The notes below the pieces were generated by a model. The model was not told the origin of the DNA. It was given only the letters and a program-made list of their open reading frames with translations, and did not search any database. Below are positions 35,406-46,973 of a stretch of DNA of 64,000 nt, piece after piece. The translations under genes and the position numbers were made by a program. This DNA is from Litoreibacter ponti (GTDB lineage: Bacteria > Pseudomonadota > Alphaproteobacteria > Rhodobacterales > Rhodobacteraceae): assembly GCF_003054285.1 (NCBI RefSeq), contig NZ_QBKS01000001.1:2294001-2358000 (forward strand), read 5' to 3'. Every line of letters starts with the position of its first letter. Positions within the stretch are counted from its first letter, which is position 1.

Positions 35406-36197
35406 CTATCTTTCGATCAGGTCACGGTAAGACCGCCCAAGCAGCAGTAATCCAAGCGTACTCAACGATCCGATCAGGAGGTACAAGTATACCGTCGACA
35501 CATAGTTAGCGTCGTAGGTCGCATAGAACGCGGAGCGCATCATCCCGGTCAGGTGGATCACCGGATTGTACCACAGGTAGTCTCGCAGCTCGCTGGGTAC
35601 GTCCTCATACAGGAAAAAGACGCCTGAAATAATGAACATGGGCCGCATCAATATGGACCAAATAGAGCGCCATACGGTGAATTTCGTAAACAAGTAACAG
35701 TTGAGCGTCCCTACCGCCAAACCGAACAGCGCAGTTGTGATAAGCGCGATGATCATCAGCTGGTAGTCGATGATCGAATTCAGATCGAACAGCACGTGGA
35801 TGCCTGTCATGACGATATAGAAGACCATTATGTGCGTGATGGTGTTCAGGAAGAATCTCGCCAGAATAGCGTCAATGAAAGTGACCGCCGGATAGTTCAA
35901 AAACTGGCGGGAGAACAAAATAGCTTGGGCAATTCTCGTCGAGACATCGTTGAACATCATGAATGGCAGGAACGCCGTGGCATAGAACAGGGGGAAATTC
36001 GCCCCAAGCGACGGAGACCTGAAAGCAAAAGAGAAAACAAAAGACAAGATCGCAATGGCACCTACGGGCTCCAGCAGCGCCCAAAGATAGCCCCCCGGCG
36101 ATCGGCCGTATGTCGAGGACATTTCGCGCAACATGAGCGCCATGATTGAGCGTATCGTGCGAAATCTTGGCTGACCGACACCTGCGTTCGCTTCCAT
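35406..36197 (-). CDS. Polysaccharide ABC exporter permease (KpsM family)
   Basis: The frame opens at a TTG (36224), but the ATG at 36195-36197 gives 263 residues, the family length. Six hydrophobic segments are clear (for example PVGAIAILSFVFSFAFRS, PLFYATAFLPFMMFN, FIDAILARFFLNTITHIMVF, LITTALFGLAVGTLNCYLF, SILMRPMFIISGVFFLYEDV and YLLIGSLSTLGLLLLG). This is the ABC-2 type membrane partner for capsule or O-antigen export across the inner membrane. It is divergent from the KpsE-like and KpsT-like genes and shares a 96-base gap with them. It starts the unit leading into the RgpF/WbsX, sulfotransferase and methyltransferase genes. Confidence 0.85.
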   Translation of the reverse strand: MEANAGVGQPRFRTIRSIMALMLREMSSTYGRSPGGYLWALLEPVGAIAILSFVFSFAFRSPSLGANFPLFYATAFLPFMMFNDVSTRIAQAILFSRQFLNYPAVTFIDAILARFFLNTITHIMVFYIVMTGIHVLFDLNSIIDYQLMIIALITTALFGLAVGTLNCYLFTKFTVWRSIWSILMRPMFIISGVFFLYEDVPSELRDYLWYNPVIHLTGMMRSAFYATYDANYVSTVYLYLLIGSLSTLGLLLLGRSYRDLIER

Positions 36198-36293
36198 CAG
36201 GTTAGACCCGCTCTTATTGCACAACTCTTCGAAACGGCACTATACAGACACAGAAGGCGATGGCCAACGCGCCGATCGGAGCACAACCGCTGA

Positions 36294-37448
36294 ATGTCTA
36301 AGCCCACCCCACAAAACGCACCCTTTTCAACAGCACAGCTCGCACGTGGTCGCACGCGGCATGTCTGGCTCTTTGCGAGCTTCATTCTGTTCTTCATCGT
36401 CCCGGTCACCGTGGCGGCGTTCTACTTGTTTGCCATAGCGAAAGACCAGTTCGCCTCCTCCGTCGGCTTCACCGTCAGAGCCGAAGAAACCAGTTCAGCG
36501 GTCGATATCCTTGGGGGCATCTCGAACCTTTCTGGGGCAAGCTCGTCCGACACCGACATTCTCTACGAGTTCATTCAAAGTCAGCAGCTTGTTTCTGCCA
36601 TAGACAAAGAAGTCGACCTGCAAGCCACGTATTCGCAGTACTATGACGAGGATCCATACTTCTCCCTGAAGCCTGGTGGGACCATCGAAGACCTCACCGA
36701 CTATTGGGGCAGAATGGTCAAGATTTTCTATGATAGTGGCACGGGTCTTATCGAGCTTCGAGTAAAGGCTTTCGAGCCCGACACAGCTTTCGAGATCGCC
36801 AACAAGATCTTCCAGCACAGCTCCGAGATGATTAACGAGCTTAGTGCCATCGCTCGGATTGATGCGACCCGCTACGCAAAGGAAGATCTTGATCTGGCCG
36901 TTGAGAAGCTCAAAGGCGCGCGGCAGGCTATCCTAGAGTTCCGGGCACGCACCCAGATCGTCGACCCGGAGGCTGATTTGCAGGGGCAGATGGGTATCCT
37001 GAACAATCTGCAACAACAGTTTGCGACAGCCTTGATCGAACTCGACCTTCTTCGCGAAACGACAAGGACCAGCGACCCGCGCATCGTTCAGGCCGAAAAC
37101 CGGATCAAAGTCATCCAGCTTAGGATTGAAGAGGAACGGGCAAAATTTGGGTCCAACTCAAGCAGCATTGATGAGGATTATGTGTCCATCATCGGTGAGT
37201 TCGAGCGGCTGAACGTTGATCTCGAGTTTTCGCAAAGCGCGTATGTCGCCGCTCTTGCCGCTTATGATAACTCGCTCGCGCAGGCGCAAAGGCAAAGCCG
37301 CTACCTTGCGGCCTATCTCAAGCCTTCCATCGCCGAACGCGCGGAATACCCCGAGCGTGGTGCTATCCTGCTGCTTATCGCTGTTTTCTCTTTCCTGTCT
37401 TGGACAATCGCATCGCTCGTTTACTACAGTATTCGGGACCGGGGCTGA
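36294..37448 (+). CDS. Capsule polysaccharide export inner-membrane protein (KpsE/BexC family)
   Basis: A 384-residue protein with a hydrophobic helix near the N-terminus (WLFASFILFFIVPVTVAAFYLF), a long periplasmic coiled-coil region (about 150-330, rich in LDLAVEKLKGARQAILEFRA and IRIEEERAK-type heptads) and a second helix near the C-terminus (AILLLIAVFSFLSWTIASLV). This hairpin layout is the KpsE/CtrB adaptor that bridges the inner-membrane ABC transporter to an outer-membrane channel. The partner KpsD/CtrA is not in the window. It overlaps nothing and precedes KpsT by 5 bases. Confidence 0.87.
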   Translation: MSKPTPQNAPFSTAQLARGRTRHVWLFASFILFFIVPVTVAAFYLFAIAKDQFASSVGFTVRAEETSSAVDILGGISNLSGASSSDTDILYEFIQSQQLVSAIDKEVDLQATYSQYYDEDPYFSLKPGGTIEDLTDYWGRMVKIFYDSGTGLIELRVKAFEPDTAFEIANKIFQHSSEMINELSAIARIDATRYAKEDLDLAVEKLKGARQAILEFRARTQIVDPEADLQGQMGILNNLQQQFATALIELDLLRETTRTSDPRIVQAENRIKVIQLRIEEERAKFGSNSSSIDEDYVSIIGEFERLNVDLEFSQSAYVAALAAYDNSLAQAQRQSRYLAAYLKPSIAERAEYPERGAILLLIAVFSFLSWTIASLVYYSIRDRG

Positions 37449-37453
37449 CCTCG

Positions 37454-38185
37454 ATGATCGAGCTGCAAGGCGTCACAAAGACTTATCACGGCAAACGCAA
37501 GATGACCGTGGTCGCCAACAATATTCACCACGTTTTCCCTGCAGGACAGTCTGTCGCGCTGCTTGGCCGTAACGGCGCTGGCAAATCAACGCTCCTCAGC
37601 ATGATTGCCGGAACCGTAAAGCCTGACAGCGGCAGAATTATCCGCCATGGACGGGTATCATATCCCGTTGGGTTCGCAGGCAGCTTTCACCCCGACTTGA
37701 CGGGTGCACAAAACGCGCGCTTCGTCGCACGGATCTACGGGGTAGACTCTGACGAGCTTGTTGAATTTGTGCGCCGATTTGCAGCGCTTGGTCATCATTT
37801 CGATCTGCCGTTCAGATCCTACTCCGCGGGTATGCGGTCGCGCCTGTCCTTTGGGGTATCAATGGGGATTCCGTTCGATACCTATTTGGTGGATGAAGTT
37901 ACAAGCGTGGGCGACGCGGCTTTCCGGGCAAAAAGCTCGATGGTCTTTAAAGAGCGCATGAAACATGCCGGCGCCATCGTTGTGAGTCATTCAATGGAAA
38001 TGATGAAGACACTTTGCACCTCAGGTGCCGTCCTAGAGAACGGAAGACTGTTCTACTACGAGCGTATTGAACGGGCTGTCGAGCACTACGAAAACATGCT
38101 GATCGGCAAACCTCGTATCGCGGCCAAAGCGGCGGCCCAGACAGAAACGGCATCGCAGGCGATACCCAAGGATCAAGGCACTTAG
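37454..38185 (+). CDS. Polysaccharide ABC exporter ATP-binding protein (KpsT family)
   Basis: The ATG at 37454 gives 243 residues. Walker A GRNGAGKST lies at about residues 37-45, the ABC signature is YSAGMRSRLSFG, the Walker B/D-loop is TYLVDEVTSVGD and the switch histidine is in VVSHSMEMMK. KpsT-type proteins power export of capsule chains with KpsM. The length leaves no room for the extra C-terminal carbohydrate-binding domain of Wzt proteins (400+ residues). It follows the KpsE-like gene by 5 bases and is convergent with the RTX protease, stops overlapping by 4 bases. Confidence 0.87.
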   Translation: MIELQGVTKTYHGKRKMTVVANNIHHVFPAGQSVALLGRNGAGKSTLLSMIAGTVKPDSGRIIRHGRVSYPVGFAGSFHPDLTGAQNARFVARIYGVDSDELVEFVRRFAALGHHFDLPFRSYSAGMRSRLSFGVSMGIPFDTYLVDEVTSVGDAAFRAKSSMVFKERMKHAGAIVVSHSMEMMKTLCTSGAVLENGRLFYYERIERAVEHYENMLIGKPRIAAKAAAQTETASQAIPKDQGT

Positions 38186-40539
38186 GCTATGTTGAAAATA
38201 TCCCCGCCGATCTGCAAGTTGATTTCGTCCTGCACGTCGCCGTCGATAAGTGCCCAGAGGATTTGGCCGGTTGGACGATAAATTACAAACGCCTCCATAT
38301 CCCCCGCCAAGCCAGCTCGCGCAGTTTCAGCGTAGTTGACCTGGAACTCATCGACGGACGCGCTCGAATTTCCGAACAACAAGACATCCCCCTCGGCTGA
38401 GTCGTAATCCTGAATCCAGTCCGACCCGTGACCAAGAACACCAATGTGGTAGAAATCGTCGGCGCCGTTGCCGCCGTTGATGCGGTCACTTCCGAAGCCA
38501 CCGTTAACGAAGTCATCACCGTCGCCACCAAAAATCAAGTCGCTGAAGGCCGACCCCGTTATGACATCATTGCCCGCTTGTCCGATCAACCTGTCGACAC
38601 CAAAGCCGCCAAGAATGGTATCATCTCCGGCTCCGCCATAGACCTCGTCGTTTCCATACCCGGCGTCGATATAGTCGTCACCAGCTCCCGCCTTGATCTC
38701 ATCTCGCAGGTCGGCAGCTGAATCACCGCCGAAGATAAAGTCGTCGGCTGCACCCGTCTCGATCCGGTCAAACCCATCGCCGCCATAGATCGTGTCTGCG
38801 CCACCACCGCCGTAAATGATATCGTTGCCTCTGCCGCTGTGGATTTCGTTTGCGCCAGTTGATCCGGTCAAGACATCGTTGCCGTCGCCCGAAAAAATGT
38901 TTTCGAATTGTCCGGCTGTCAGATTTACCCAAGTTTCTGCCGAGACCTGAATGGATTGATCCAGATCGGCGACGATGTTGCGTGACACCGCGGCCATGTT
39001 CAGCCAATCGATCCCACCATCGGTATCAGTGATAGTTCTTCTATCCGGATCGACCGTCGCCACTTCCAAGAAGTCATTTGTGAAATGGTGGATATCGTTC
39101 TTATCGGCTTGCGTGCCATAGAATTCCAATTCGAAGCTTCGCAGCGTCCCACTGTAACCGCTCACTTCATCCTCAATCCGAAGCGTCCATTCGCCAAGCG
39201 AACTTTCGCCGACCAAAGCTGCCACGCCGAGTGTATACGTCCAGCCATAATCCATAGTCTGGCTGTGTCCTGGGTTTTGGAACAACATGTATTCCTGCCC
39301 AGACGGAGAGACGAGAAAGGCCTCTAGATTCGAGCCATAGGAGTGTCGGATCGATACCGTCACATTTACGTAGTCAATCTCGATGTCCTCATCGGTGACC
39401 ATGATCGATGACTCGATCGATCCGATCGACGGAATCCGCACATCCGTGCCGTTGAAATAGCTTCGTGACACCTCGTTGAGCGACGTCGCAGCGCCATCGG
39501 TCATGTGGACCCAGGCTTCAGCCATTCTGACTGCGGCCAAGGCATCAACTATTCCATACCCGTAGCTCATGTGGAAAGTCGCGCCCCCGCCGTTCCAATT
39601 GCCAGACGCGTTGGCGAACCAATCCCCTTGCTCAAAGCCACTATGCGTACTGCCGAAAGTGGATCCCGTTTGGCTCGCCGACATTGCGAGGATCGAGTTT
39701 ACATCGCGCCACCCCAATTGCTCATTGGCATCAAGCATCAAGGCGATGACGCCAGATACAATCGGAGTCGACGCCGATGTTCCGCCGAAGGCACTGGGTC
39801 CGGATGCGGTGGTGTAATTTCCATTCGCGTATCCGCCTCGGCCAGAAATATCAGTTGTCACTGAACCGGAAGGAGCGGAGATCAGAATGCCGGTTCCGTA
39901 ATTGGAATAATCCTCCACCCAGTTGTTCCGATCGGTTGCGGCGACCGTGATGGCAAATCGAGTCGTGTGTTCGCCGGACCCTTGCACATTCAACGTATCA
40001 TTCCCCGCGGCCTGAACGATCACGGTTCCTAGGCCCCCACGTCCTACCTCTGCGGCGTTCTGATACGCAGGAATGATACTCGAAGCAAAATCGTCGTAAG
40101 GACTGAGTTCGAAGAACAGCGGCGTATAGCCCCAACTGTTCGACGCGATGTCGAAATTCGACGTGTGATAAAGCGCCCTTTCCGCATCCAATCCGTTCAA
40201 ATCAACGTCGTCGAATACATCCACCGCACCGATCGTGGCACCGTGCGCAACACCAACGCCCCCACGGCCATTTCCAGCCTCTGCCGCGATCAGACCAGCG
40301 ACAGCCGTCCCATGCCCGTTTTCCATTGTGTTGGGGAACGGGTTCCAGTTGAACCCGTTTGTAACAATATTCAGACGTGCATCGAAGTTGTCATCCAGAT
40401 CCTCGTGGTTGAAATCGACGCCATCATCGAAGACTCCAACGACAACGCCCTCTCCCGAATAATCCCGCCAGACATCTCGAACATTGATGAGGTTCAGGTG
40501 CCATTGGCTCGAGAAGAGCGGATCAGAAAAAGAAACCAC
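38182..40539 (-). CDS. Kexin-like S8 serine protease with P-domain and RTX repeats
   Basis: The start is a GTG at 40537-40539 with GAGG 8 bases upstream. The 785-residue protein begins straight at the catalytic domain (DPLFSSQWHLNLINV): catalytic D38 (VVGVFDDGVD), H76 (ENGHGTAVAG), N180 (QAAGND) and S255 (GGTSASTPIV). No pro-region or signal peptide is present. About 355-485 is a proprotein convertase P-domain (YGSNLEAFLVSPSGQEY, GEWTLRIEDEVSGY). About 555-720 are RTX calcium-binding nonapeptides (GGDGFD-type repeats). The C-terminal tail (EAFVIYRPTGQILWALIDG) is similar to the next RTX protein. This points to type I secretion, in which folding outside the cell follows calcium binding. It sits inside the polysaccharide island. 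Confidence 0.85.
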   Translation of the reverse strand: MVSFSDPLFSSQWHLNLINVRDVWRDYSGEGVVVGVFDDGVDFNHEDLDDNFDARLNIVTNGFNWNPFPNTMENGHGTAVAGLIAAEAGNGRGGVGVAHGATIGAVDVFDDVDLNGLDAERALYHTSNFDIASNSWGYTPLFFELSPYDDFASSIIPAYQNAAEVGRGGLGTVIVQAAGNDTLNVQGSGEHTTRFAITVAATDRNNWVEDYSNYGTGILISAPSGSVTTDISGRGGYANGNYTTASGPSAFGGTSASTPIVSGVIALMLDANEQLGWRDVNSILAMSASQTGSTFGSTHSGFEQGDWFANASGNWNGGGATFHMSYGYGIVDALAAVRMAEAWVHMTDGAATSLNEVSRSYFNGTDVRIPSIGSIESSIMVTDEDIEIDYVNVTVSIRHSYGSNLEAFLVSPSGQEYMLFQNPGHSQTMDYGWTYTLGVAALVGESSLGEWTLRIEDEVSGYSGTLRSFELEFYGTQADKNDIHHFTNDFLEVATVDPDRRTITDTDGGIDWLNMAAVSRNIVADLDQSIQVSAETWVNLTAGQFENIFSGDGNDVLTGSTGANEIHSGRGNDIIYGGGGADTIYGGDGFDRIETGAADDFIFGGDSAADLRDEIKAGAGDDYIDAGYGNDEVYGGAGDDTILGGFGVDRLIGQAGNDVITGSAFSDLIFGGDGDDFVNGGFGSDRINGGNGADDFYHIGVLGHGSDWIQDYDSAEGDVLLFGNSSASVDEFQVNYAETARAGLAGDMEAFVIYRPTGQILWALIDGDVQDEINLQIGGDIFNIA

Positions 40540-40617
40540 GGCAATAACCTCAGCATCGCAAGGGACTCGGATAAGGTTGAAGTTAAAGCCAAAATTTCCA
40601 GATTTAAACCGCGCTGA

Positions 40618-42984
<2,367 letters not shown>

Positions 42985-43188
42985 TTTTCACCCCGAAATC
43001 TCGCACCCGCACTGTCTTCGGAATGGTAGAAAAATAGCCTAAGGCATCCTGGCTATTTCAAGGCGTTTCAGCGCGTTTTTAACTGTATTGAGCGCGCTCA
43101 CATCGACCACAGAGCATGCAAAGCGCGTTGATTTGACACCATCTGCGGCATCCTCCAAATGTGGCGGATTCGAGATCGGGACAAATCA

Positions 43189-44139
43189 ATGCAGGACCAA
43201 GCGAAGAACCAAGCACCGGCCAGTGACTGCACTGTGGTTTTGTGCACATACAACGGTGCAAAGTTCCTGCCGGCGCAGCTCGACAGTATTGCGGTGCAAA
43301 GCATGGCGCCCGATTTAATTATCGCATCTGATGACGGCTCCACCGACGCGACCGTTTCACTCACACAGGCATTTTCGGATCAGTGGAACCGCGGTCAGGT
43401 CATACAATTCGAAGGCCCGAGACAGGGATATTCCACCAATTTTCTGGCCACGCTGACAAAGGTTCATCCTGAGACGGGTTTGGTTGCGCTCTCGGATCAA
43501 GATGACATCTGGCATCCCGAGAAATTGGCACGAGCAGCGAGTGTACTGAAGGCATACGGCAAGACCCCCGCCCTGTACGGCGCCGCAACCTGGGTTTGCA
43601 ATGCCGAGCTGGAGGGCAAAAGAATGTCGCGCGTGACCCACGTACCATTGGGATTTCGCCATGCACTTGGCCAGAACTTCGCGGGCGGAAACACGATGGT
43701 CATGAACAACGCTGCACTCCGCACAGTGCAACGCGCCTATTCATCCACAATGCGCGTGCCGGTACATGATTGGTGGCTTTATCAAGTGATCTCAGGCGCA
43801 GGGGGGGAGGTGATCTTCGATCAGCAGCCTTGTCTGGATTACCGCCAACACACTGGAAATGAAATTGGCAGCGCTACCGGTATTACACCGATACTCAAGC
43901 GAATGCGCCGGATGGTGCGGGGGGATTACCGGCACTGGAACTCGGCCAACCTCTCCGCTTTGCAATCTTGCGCTTCAGTGCTGACCAGGGAAAACCGCGC
44001 AGTGTTGGAGCAAGTCGTGAAATATCGCGACGCCGGTCTTGTCAAACGGCTGTCCCTCACCCGTGACCCGGGTTTGTACCGTCAAGGTCTTCTTGGACAG
44101 CTTGGCTTACTAGCCGCGCTCGCCCTCAATCGGTTTTAA
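43189..44139 (+). CDS. Family 2 glycosyltransferase
   Basis: The ATG at 43189 gives 316 residues; the earlier ATG at 43159 has no ribosome site. The GT-A fold is clear: CTVVLCTYNGAKFLPAQLDS, ASDDGSTDAT and ALSDQDDIWHPEKL (the DxD-like metal site), and later PVHDWWLYQVISG and DYRQHTGNE. Similar enzymes are rhamnosyl- or galactofuranosyl-transferases. It adds a sugar from a nucleotide donor at the inner membrane's cytoplasmic face, probably to the island's glycan. It is convergent with rfbA, the two stops overlapping by 4 bases. Confidence 0.85.
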   Translation: MQDQAKNQAPASDCTVVLCTYNGAKFLPAQLDSIAVQSMAPDLIIASDDGSTDATVSLTQAFSDQWNRGQVIQFEGPRQGYSTNFLATLTKVHPETGLVALSDQDDIWHPEKLARAASVLKAYGKTPALYGAATWVCNAELEGKRMSRVTHVPLGFRHALGQNFAGGNTMVMNNAALRTVQRAYSSTMRVPVHDWWLYQVISGAGGEVIFDQQPCLDYRQHTGNEIGSATGITPILKRMRRMVRGDYRHWNSANLSALQSCASVLTRENRAVLEQVVKYRDAGLVKRLSLTRDPGLYRQGLLGQLGLLAALALNRF

Positions 44140-45008
44140 CCAATTAGCGAAAGCAGATACGTACCATAGTCGGATTTTCCGTATAGCTCGCCCTGCTTAC
44201 GCAATTGGTTCGCATCGATCCACTTATGCTCATATGCGATCTCTTCGGGGCAGCCGGTTTGCAGCCCTTGACGGGACTGAAGCGTGCGCACGAAGTTGCC
44301 CGCGTCCAAGAGACTGCAGTGGGTTCCGGTGTCGAGCCAGGCAAAGCCGCGGCCCATGCGCTGAACCGTCAAAAGCTCGTCCTTGAGGTATGTCTGGAGA
44401 AGAGCGGTGATCTCCAGCTCGTTGCGCTCCGACGGAGAAATCGAGCGTGCGCGATCAGACGCGGTGCCATCGAGGAAGTACAATCCGGTCACGGCATAGT
44501 TGCTGGGCGGAACTTTCGGCTTCTCGACGAGGTCGACGACCTTACCGCTCGCATCCGTTTGGACAACGCCGTAGCGCTCAGGATCTGTTACTCGGTACCC
44601 GAATACGGTTCCACCGGTGGTCTTGTCGTCCGCAGCGCTCAACAACTCAGGCAGACCATGGCCGAAAAAGATGTTGTCACCGAGTACCATCGCGCTTGGC
44701 GCGCCATCAAGGAATGTCTCTGCCAGAAGGTAAGCTTGCGCCAATCCATCGGGGCTCGGTTGCACGATGAAGGTTAGCGATACACCCCATTGGCTGCCAT
44801 CGCCCAGGAGCCGCTGGAACTGAGCCTGATCCTCTGGCGTCGTGATCACCGCAATCTCGCGGATACCCGCCAGCATCAACACGCTGAGCGGATAATAGAT
44901 CATCGGCTTGTCGAAGATCGGCATCAATTGCTTGGACACGCCTTGTGTGATCGGAAAGAGGCGCGTGCCGGAGCCACCTGCAAGGATGATGCCTTTGCGT
45001 TGTGTCAT
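44136..45008 (-). CDS. rfbA: Glucose-1-phosphate thymidylyltransferase
   Basis: A 290-residue nucleotidyltransferase with KGIILAGGSGTRLFPITQGVSKQLMPI (the G-x-G-T-R-x9-K motif), FDKPMIYYPLSVLMLAGIRE and LVEKPKVPPSNYAVTGLYF; it joins dTTP to glucose-1-phosphate, the first step of dTDP-L-rhamnose synthesis. It is the last gene of the rfbC-B-D-A run and starts 67 bases after rfbD. Length matches RmlA. It is convergent with the GT2 gene. Confidence 0.95.
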   Translation of the reverse strand: MTQRKGIILAGGSGTRLFPITQGVSKQLMPIFDKPMIYYPLSVLMLAGIREIAVITTPEDQAQFQRLLGDGSQWGVSLTFIVQPSPDGLAQAYLLAETFLDGAPSAMVLGDNIFFGHGLPELLSAADDKTTGGTVFGYRVTDPERYGVVQTDASGKVVDLVEKPKVPPSNYAVTGLYFLDGTASDRARSISPSERNELEITALLQTYLKDELLTVQRMGRGFAWLDTGTHCSLLDAGNFVRTLQSRQGLQTGCPEEIAYEHKWIDANQLRKQGELYGKSDYGTYLLSLIG

Positions 45009-45075
45009 GGTGATCTACTTTTCAATTTTTCTGTGTCGACCGGAGCCAAATCGCGTTGTAGAGGCAACTGGGGGC

Positions 45076-45924
45076 CTAGGTCAAAGCCTCGACGATATCT
45101 GCAGTGTCTTTGCGCCAGTCTGGCCTCTTGATTCCGAAGACACGTTCAGTGTCGCTGCAGTCGAGCCGTGAGTTCAACGGGCGTATAGCCGGCGTCTTGT
45201 ATTCCGCCGTAGGAATGTCAGTTACCGCGATGTGTCGGTCCGCTTCGGCAAAGATCGCGCGGGCAAAATCAGCCCAGCTGACATCTGGCGCGCCGCTGAA
45301 ATGATAGATCCCGGCTTTGGAGGCTCCATCTGCACCGCGCATCTGCTTTGCCATTGACAGGCAAGCTGAAGCAATCGATCCCGCAGCCGTCGGCCCACCG
45401 ACTTGGTCACCTACAATGGTCAGTGAATCGCGCGTCTGTGACAATCGCAGCATTGTCTTCAAGAAGTTGGCCCCGTGCGCAGAAAAGACCCAAGAGGTTC
45501 TGAGGATTGCGTAGCGTCCACCTGCGGCCTGCACCTGTTGCTCTCCCGCCAGCTTACTCCGACCGTAGGCGTTCAAGGGCCGCGTGGGACTCTCAGGCAA
45601 ATGCGGGGCGCTTCCCTTCCCATCGAGAACATAGTCGGTGGAAATCTGAATGAAGGGGATATCAAGAGTTGCGCAGGCCCGCGCCATGGCGCCAGGTGCA
45701 TCGCCATTGATAAGCGTGGCTCTGGCTTCATCCTCTTCTGCGTCATCTACAGCGGTAAAAGCCGCGGCGTTGATGACGGCAGCGGGCTTGGTGGCGGCAA
45801 TCAAAGCTTCGCATGCCGCAGGATCTTCCAAGTCAGCCTGATCCCGGCCAACACACCTGACATCTGGGCTATTCGCCAGATGTCGCGCGACTTGACCCGT
45901 CTTTCCAAAAACGAGGATCGTCAT
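45076..45924 (-). CDS. rfbD: dTDP-4-dehydrorhamnose reductase
   Basis: The ATG at 45922-45924 overlaps the rfbB stop (ATGA) and gives 282 residues. MTILVFGKTGQVARHLA is the NADPH-binding fold; NAAAFTAVDDAEED, STDYVLDG and the YGRSKLAGE motif (active Tyr-Lys) are typical of RmlD. It makes dTDP-L-rhamnose. It follows rfbB in the same transcript and precedes rfbA. Confidence 0.93.
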   Translation of the reverse strand: MTILVFGKTGQVARHLANSPDVRCVGRDQADLEDPAACEALIAATKPAAVINAAAFTAVDDAEEDEARATLINGDAPGAMARACATLDIPFIQISTDYVLDGKGSAPHLPESPTRPLNAYGRSKLAGEQQVQAAGGRYAILRTSWVFSAHGANFLKTMLRLSQTRDSLTIVGDQVGGPTAAGSIASACLSMAKQMRGADGASKAGIYHFSGAPDVSWADFARAIFAEADRHIAVTDIPTAEYKTPAIRPLNSRLDCSDTERVFGIKRPDWRKDTADIVEALT

Positions 45925-46961
45925 CCGACCTTGCCCAACCGCTCTCCGACACCCTGCCGCTCCTGCAAAGCACGCCACCAGTCTTCATTGGCAAGATACC
46001 ATTCGACAGTCTTTCTCAGACCTTGATCCAACGTCACCGAGGGCCGCCACCCCAGCTCGGTGCGAATGCGCTCGGGATCGATCGCGTATCGCAAATCGTG
46101 GCCCGGGCGGTCCGTGACATTGGTGATCTGATCGGCGTAAGGGGCCTCTTTCGGACGCAGCTCGTCAAGCAGGCCGCAGATCATCGTTACGATGTCGATA
46201 TTGCGCGCCTCGTTCTCGCCGCCGATATTGTAGGTCCGTGCGTTCTCGCCCTTTTGCAGCACCGTCAGCAGAGCGTCGGCGTGGTCTTCCACATAGAGCC
46301 AGTCGCGCACATTCAGCCCTTCGCCGTAGACGGGGATGGGCTTGCCCGCCAACGCATTGAGGATGACGACGGGTATCAGCTTCTCGGGGAATTGGTACGG
46401 GCCGTAATTGTTGGAGCAGTTGGTCAGCACGAAGGGCAGGCCGTAGGTTTCCCCCCAGGCGCGCACCAGGTGATCAGATGCCGCCTTCGAGGCCGAGTAG
46501 GGACTATTCGGTGCGTAAGGCGTGTCTTCGGAAAACTGGCCCTCGTCCCCAAGCGTGCCATAGACCTCGTCGGTCGAGATATGGTGGAACCGGAATCCTT
46601 CGGGGCGCCCCGCCGCGTTCCAGTAGGACAGAGCCGCCTGCAACAGCGTGAAGGTGCCCATAATATTGGTTTGCATGAAAGCCTGCGGCCCGTCGATCGA
46701 CCGGTCCACATGGCTTTCAGCCGCGAGGTGCATGACCGCATCGGGCTTATGCTTGTCGAACAAAGCCTGCATAACTGGCGCATCACAGATGTCGGCCTTC
46801 TCGAACACGTATCCTTTGGCGTTGCCGACGGGCTCAAGATTGGCAAGACAGGCCGCATATGTAAGCGCATCCACATTCACCACCTCGTGCCCGTCGCGGA
46901 TTGCCTGTCGCACGACCGCGGACCCAATGAAGCCCGCCCCGCCGGTCACCATGATTTTCAT
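45921..46961 (-). CDS. rfbB: dTDP-glucose 4,6-dehydratase
   Basis: The ATG at 46959-46961 follows AAGGG and gives 346 residues; an in-frame TTG lies two codons earlier. MKIMVTGGAGFIGSAVVRQ is the NAD-binding fold, with LAAESHVDRSIDGP, STDEVYGTLG and the catalytic YSASKAASDHLV. RmlB oxidises and dehydrates dTDP-glucose. The gene starts 12 bases after rfbC ends and overlaps rfbD by four bases. Confidence 0.95.
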   Translation of the reverse strand: MKIMVTGGAGFIGSAVVRQAIRDGHEVVNVDALTYAACLANLEPVGNAKGYVFEKADICDAPVMQALFDKHKPDAVMHLAAESHVDRSIDGPQAFMQTNIMGTFTLLQAALSYWNAAGRPEGFRFHHISTDEVYGTLGDEGQFSEDTPYAPNSPYSASKAASDHLVRAWGETYGLPFVLTNCSNNYGPYQFPEKLIPVVILNALAGKPIPVYGEGLNVRDWLYVEDHADALLTVLQKGENARTYNIGGENEARNIDIVTMICGLLDELRPKEAPYADQITNVTDRPGHDLRYAIDPERIRTELGWRPSVTLDQGLRKTVEWYLANEDWWRALQERQGVGERLGKVG

Positions 46962-46973
46962 GTGCAAAGACCC

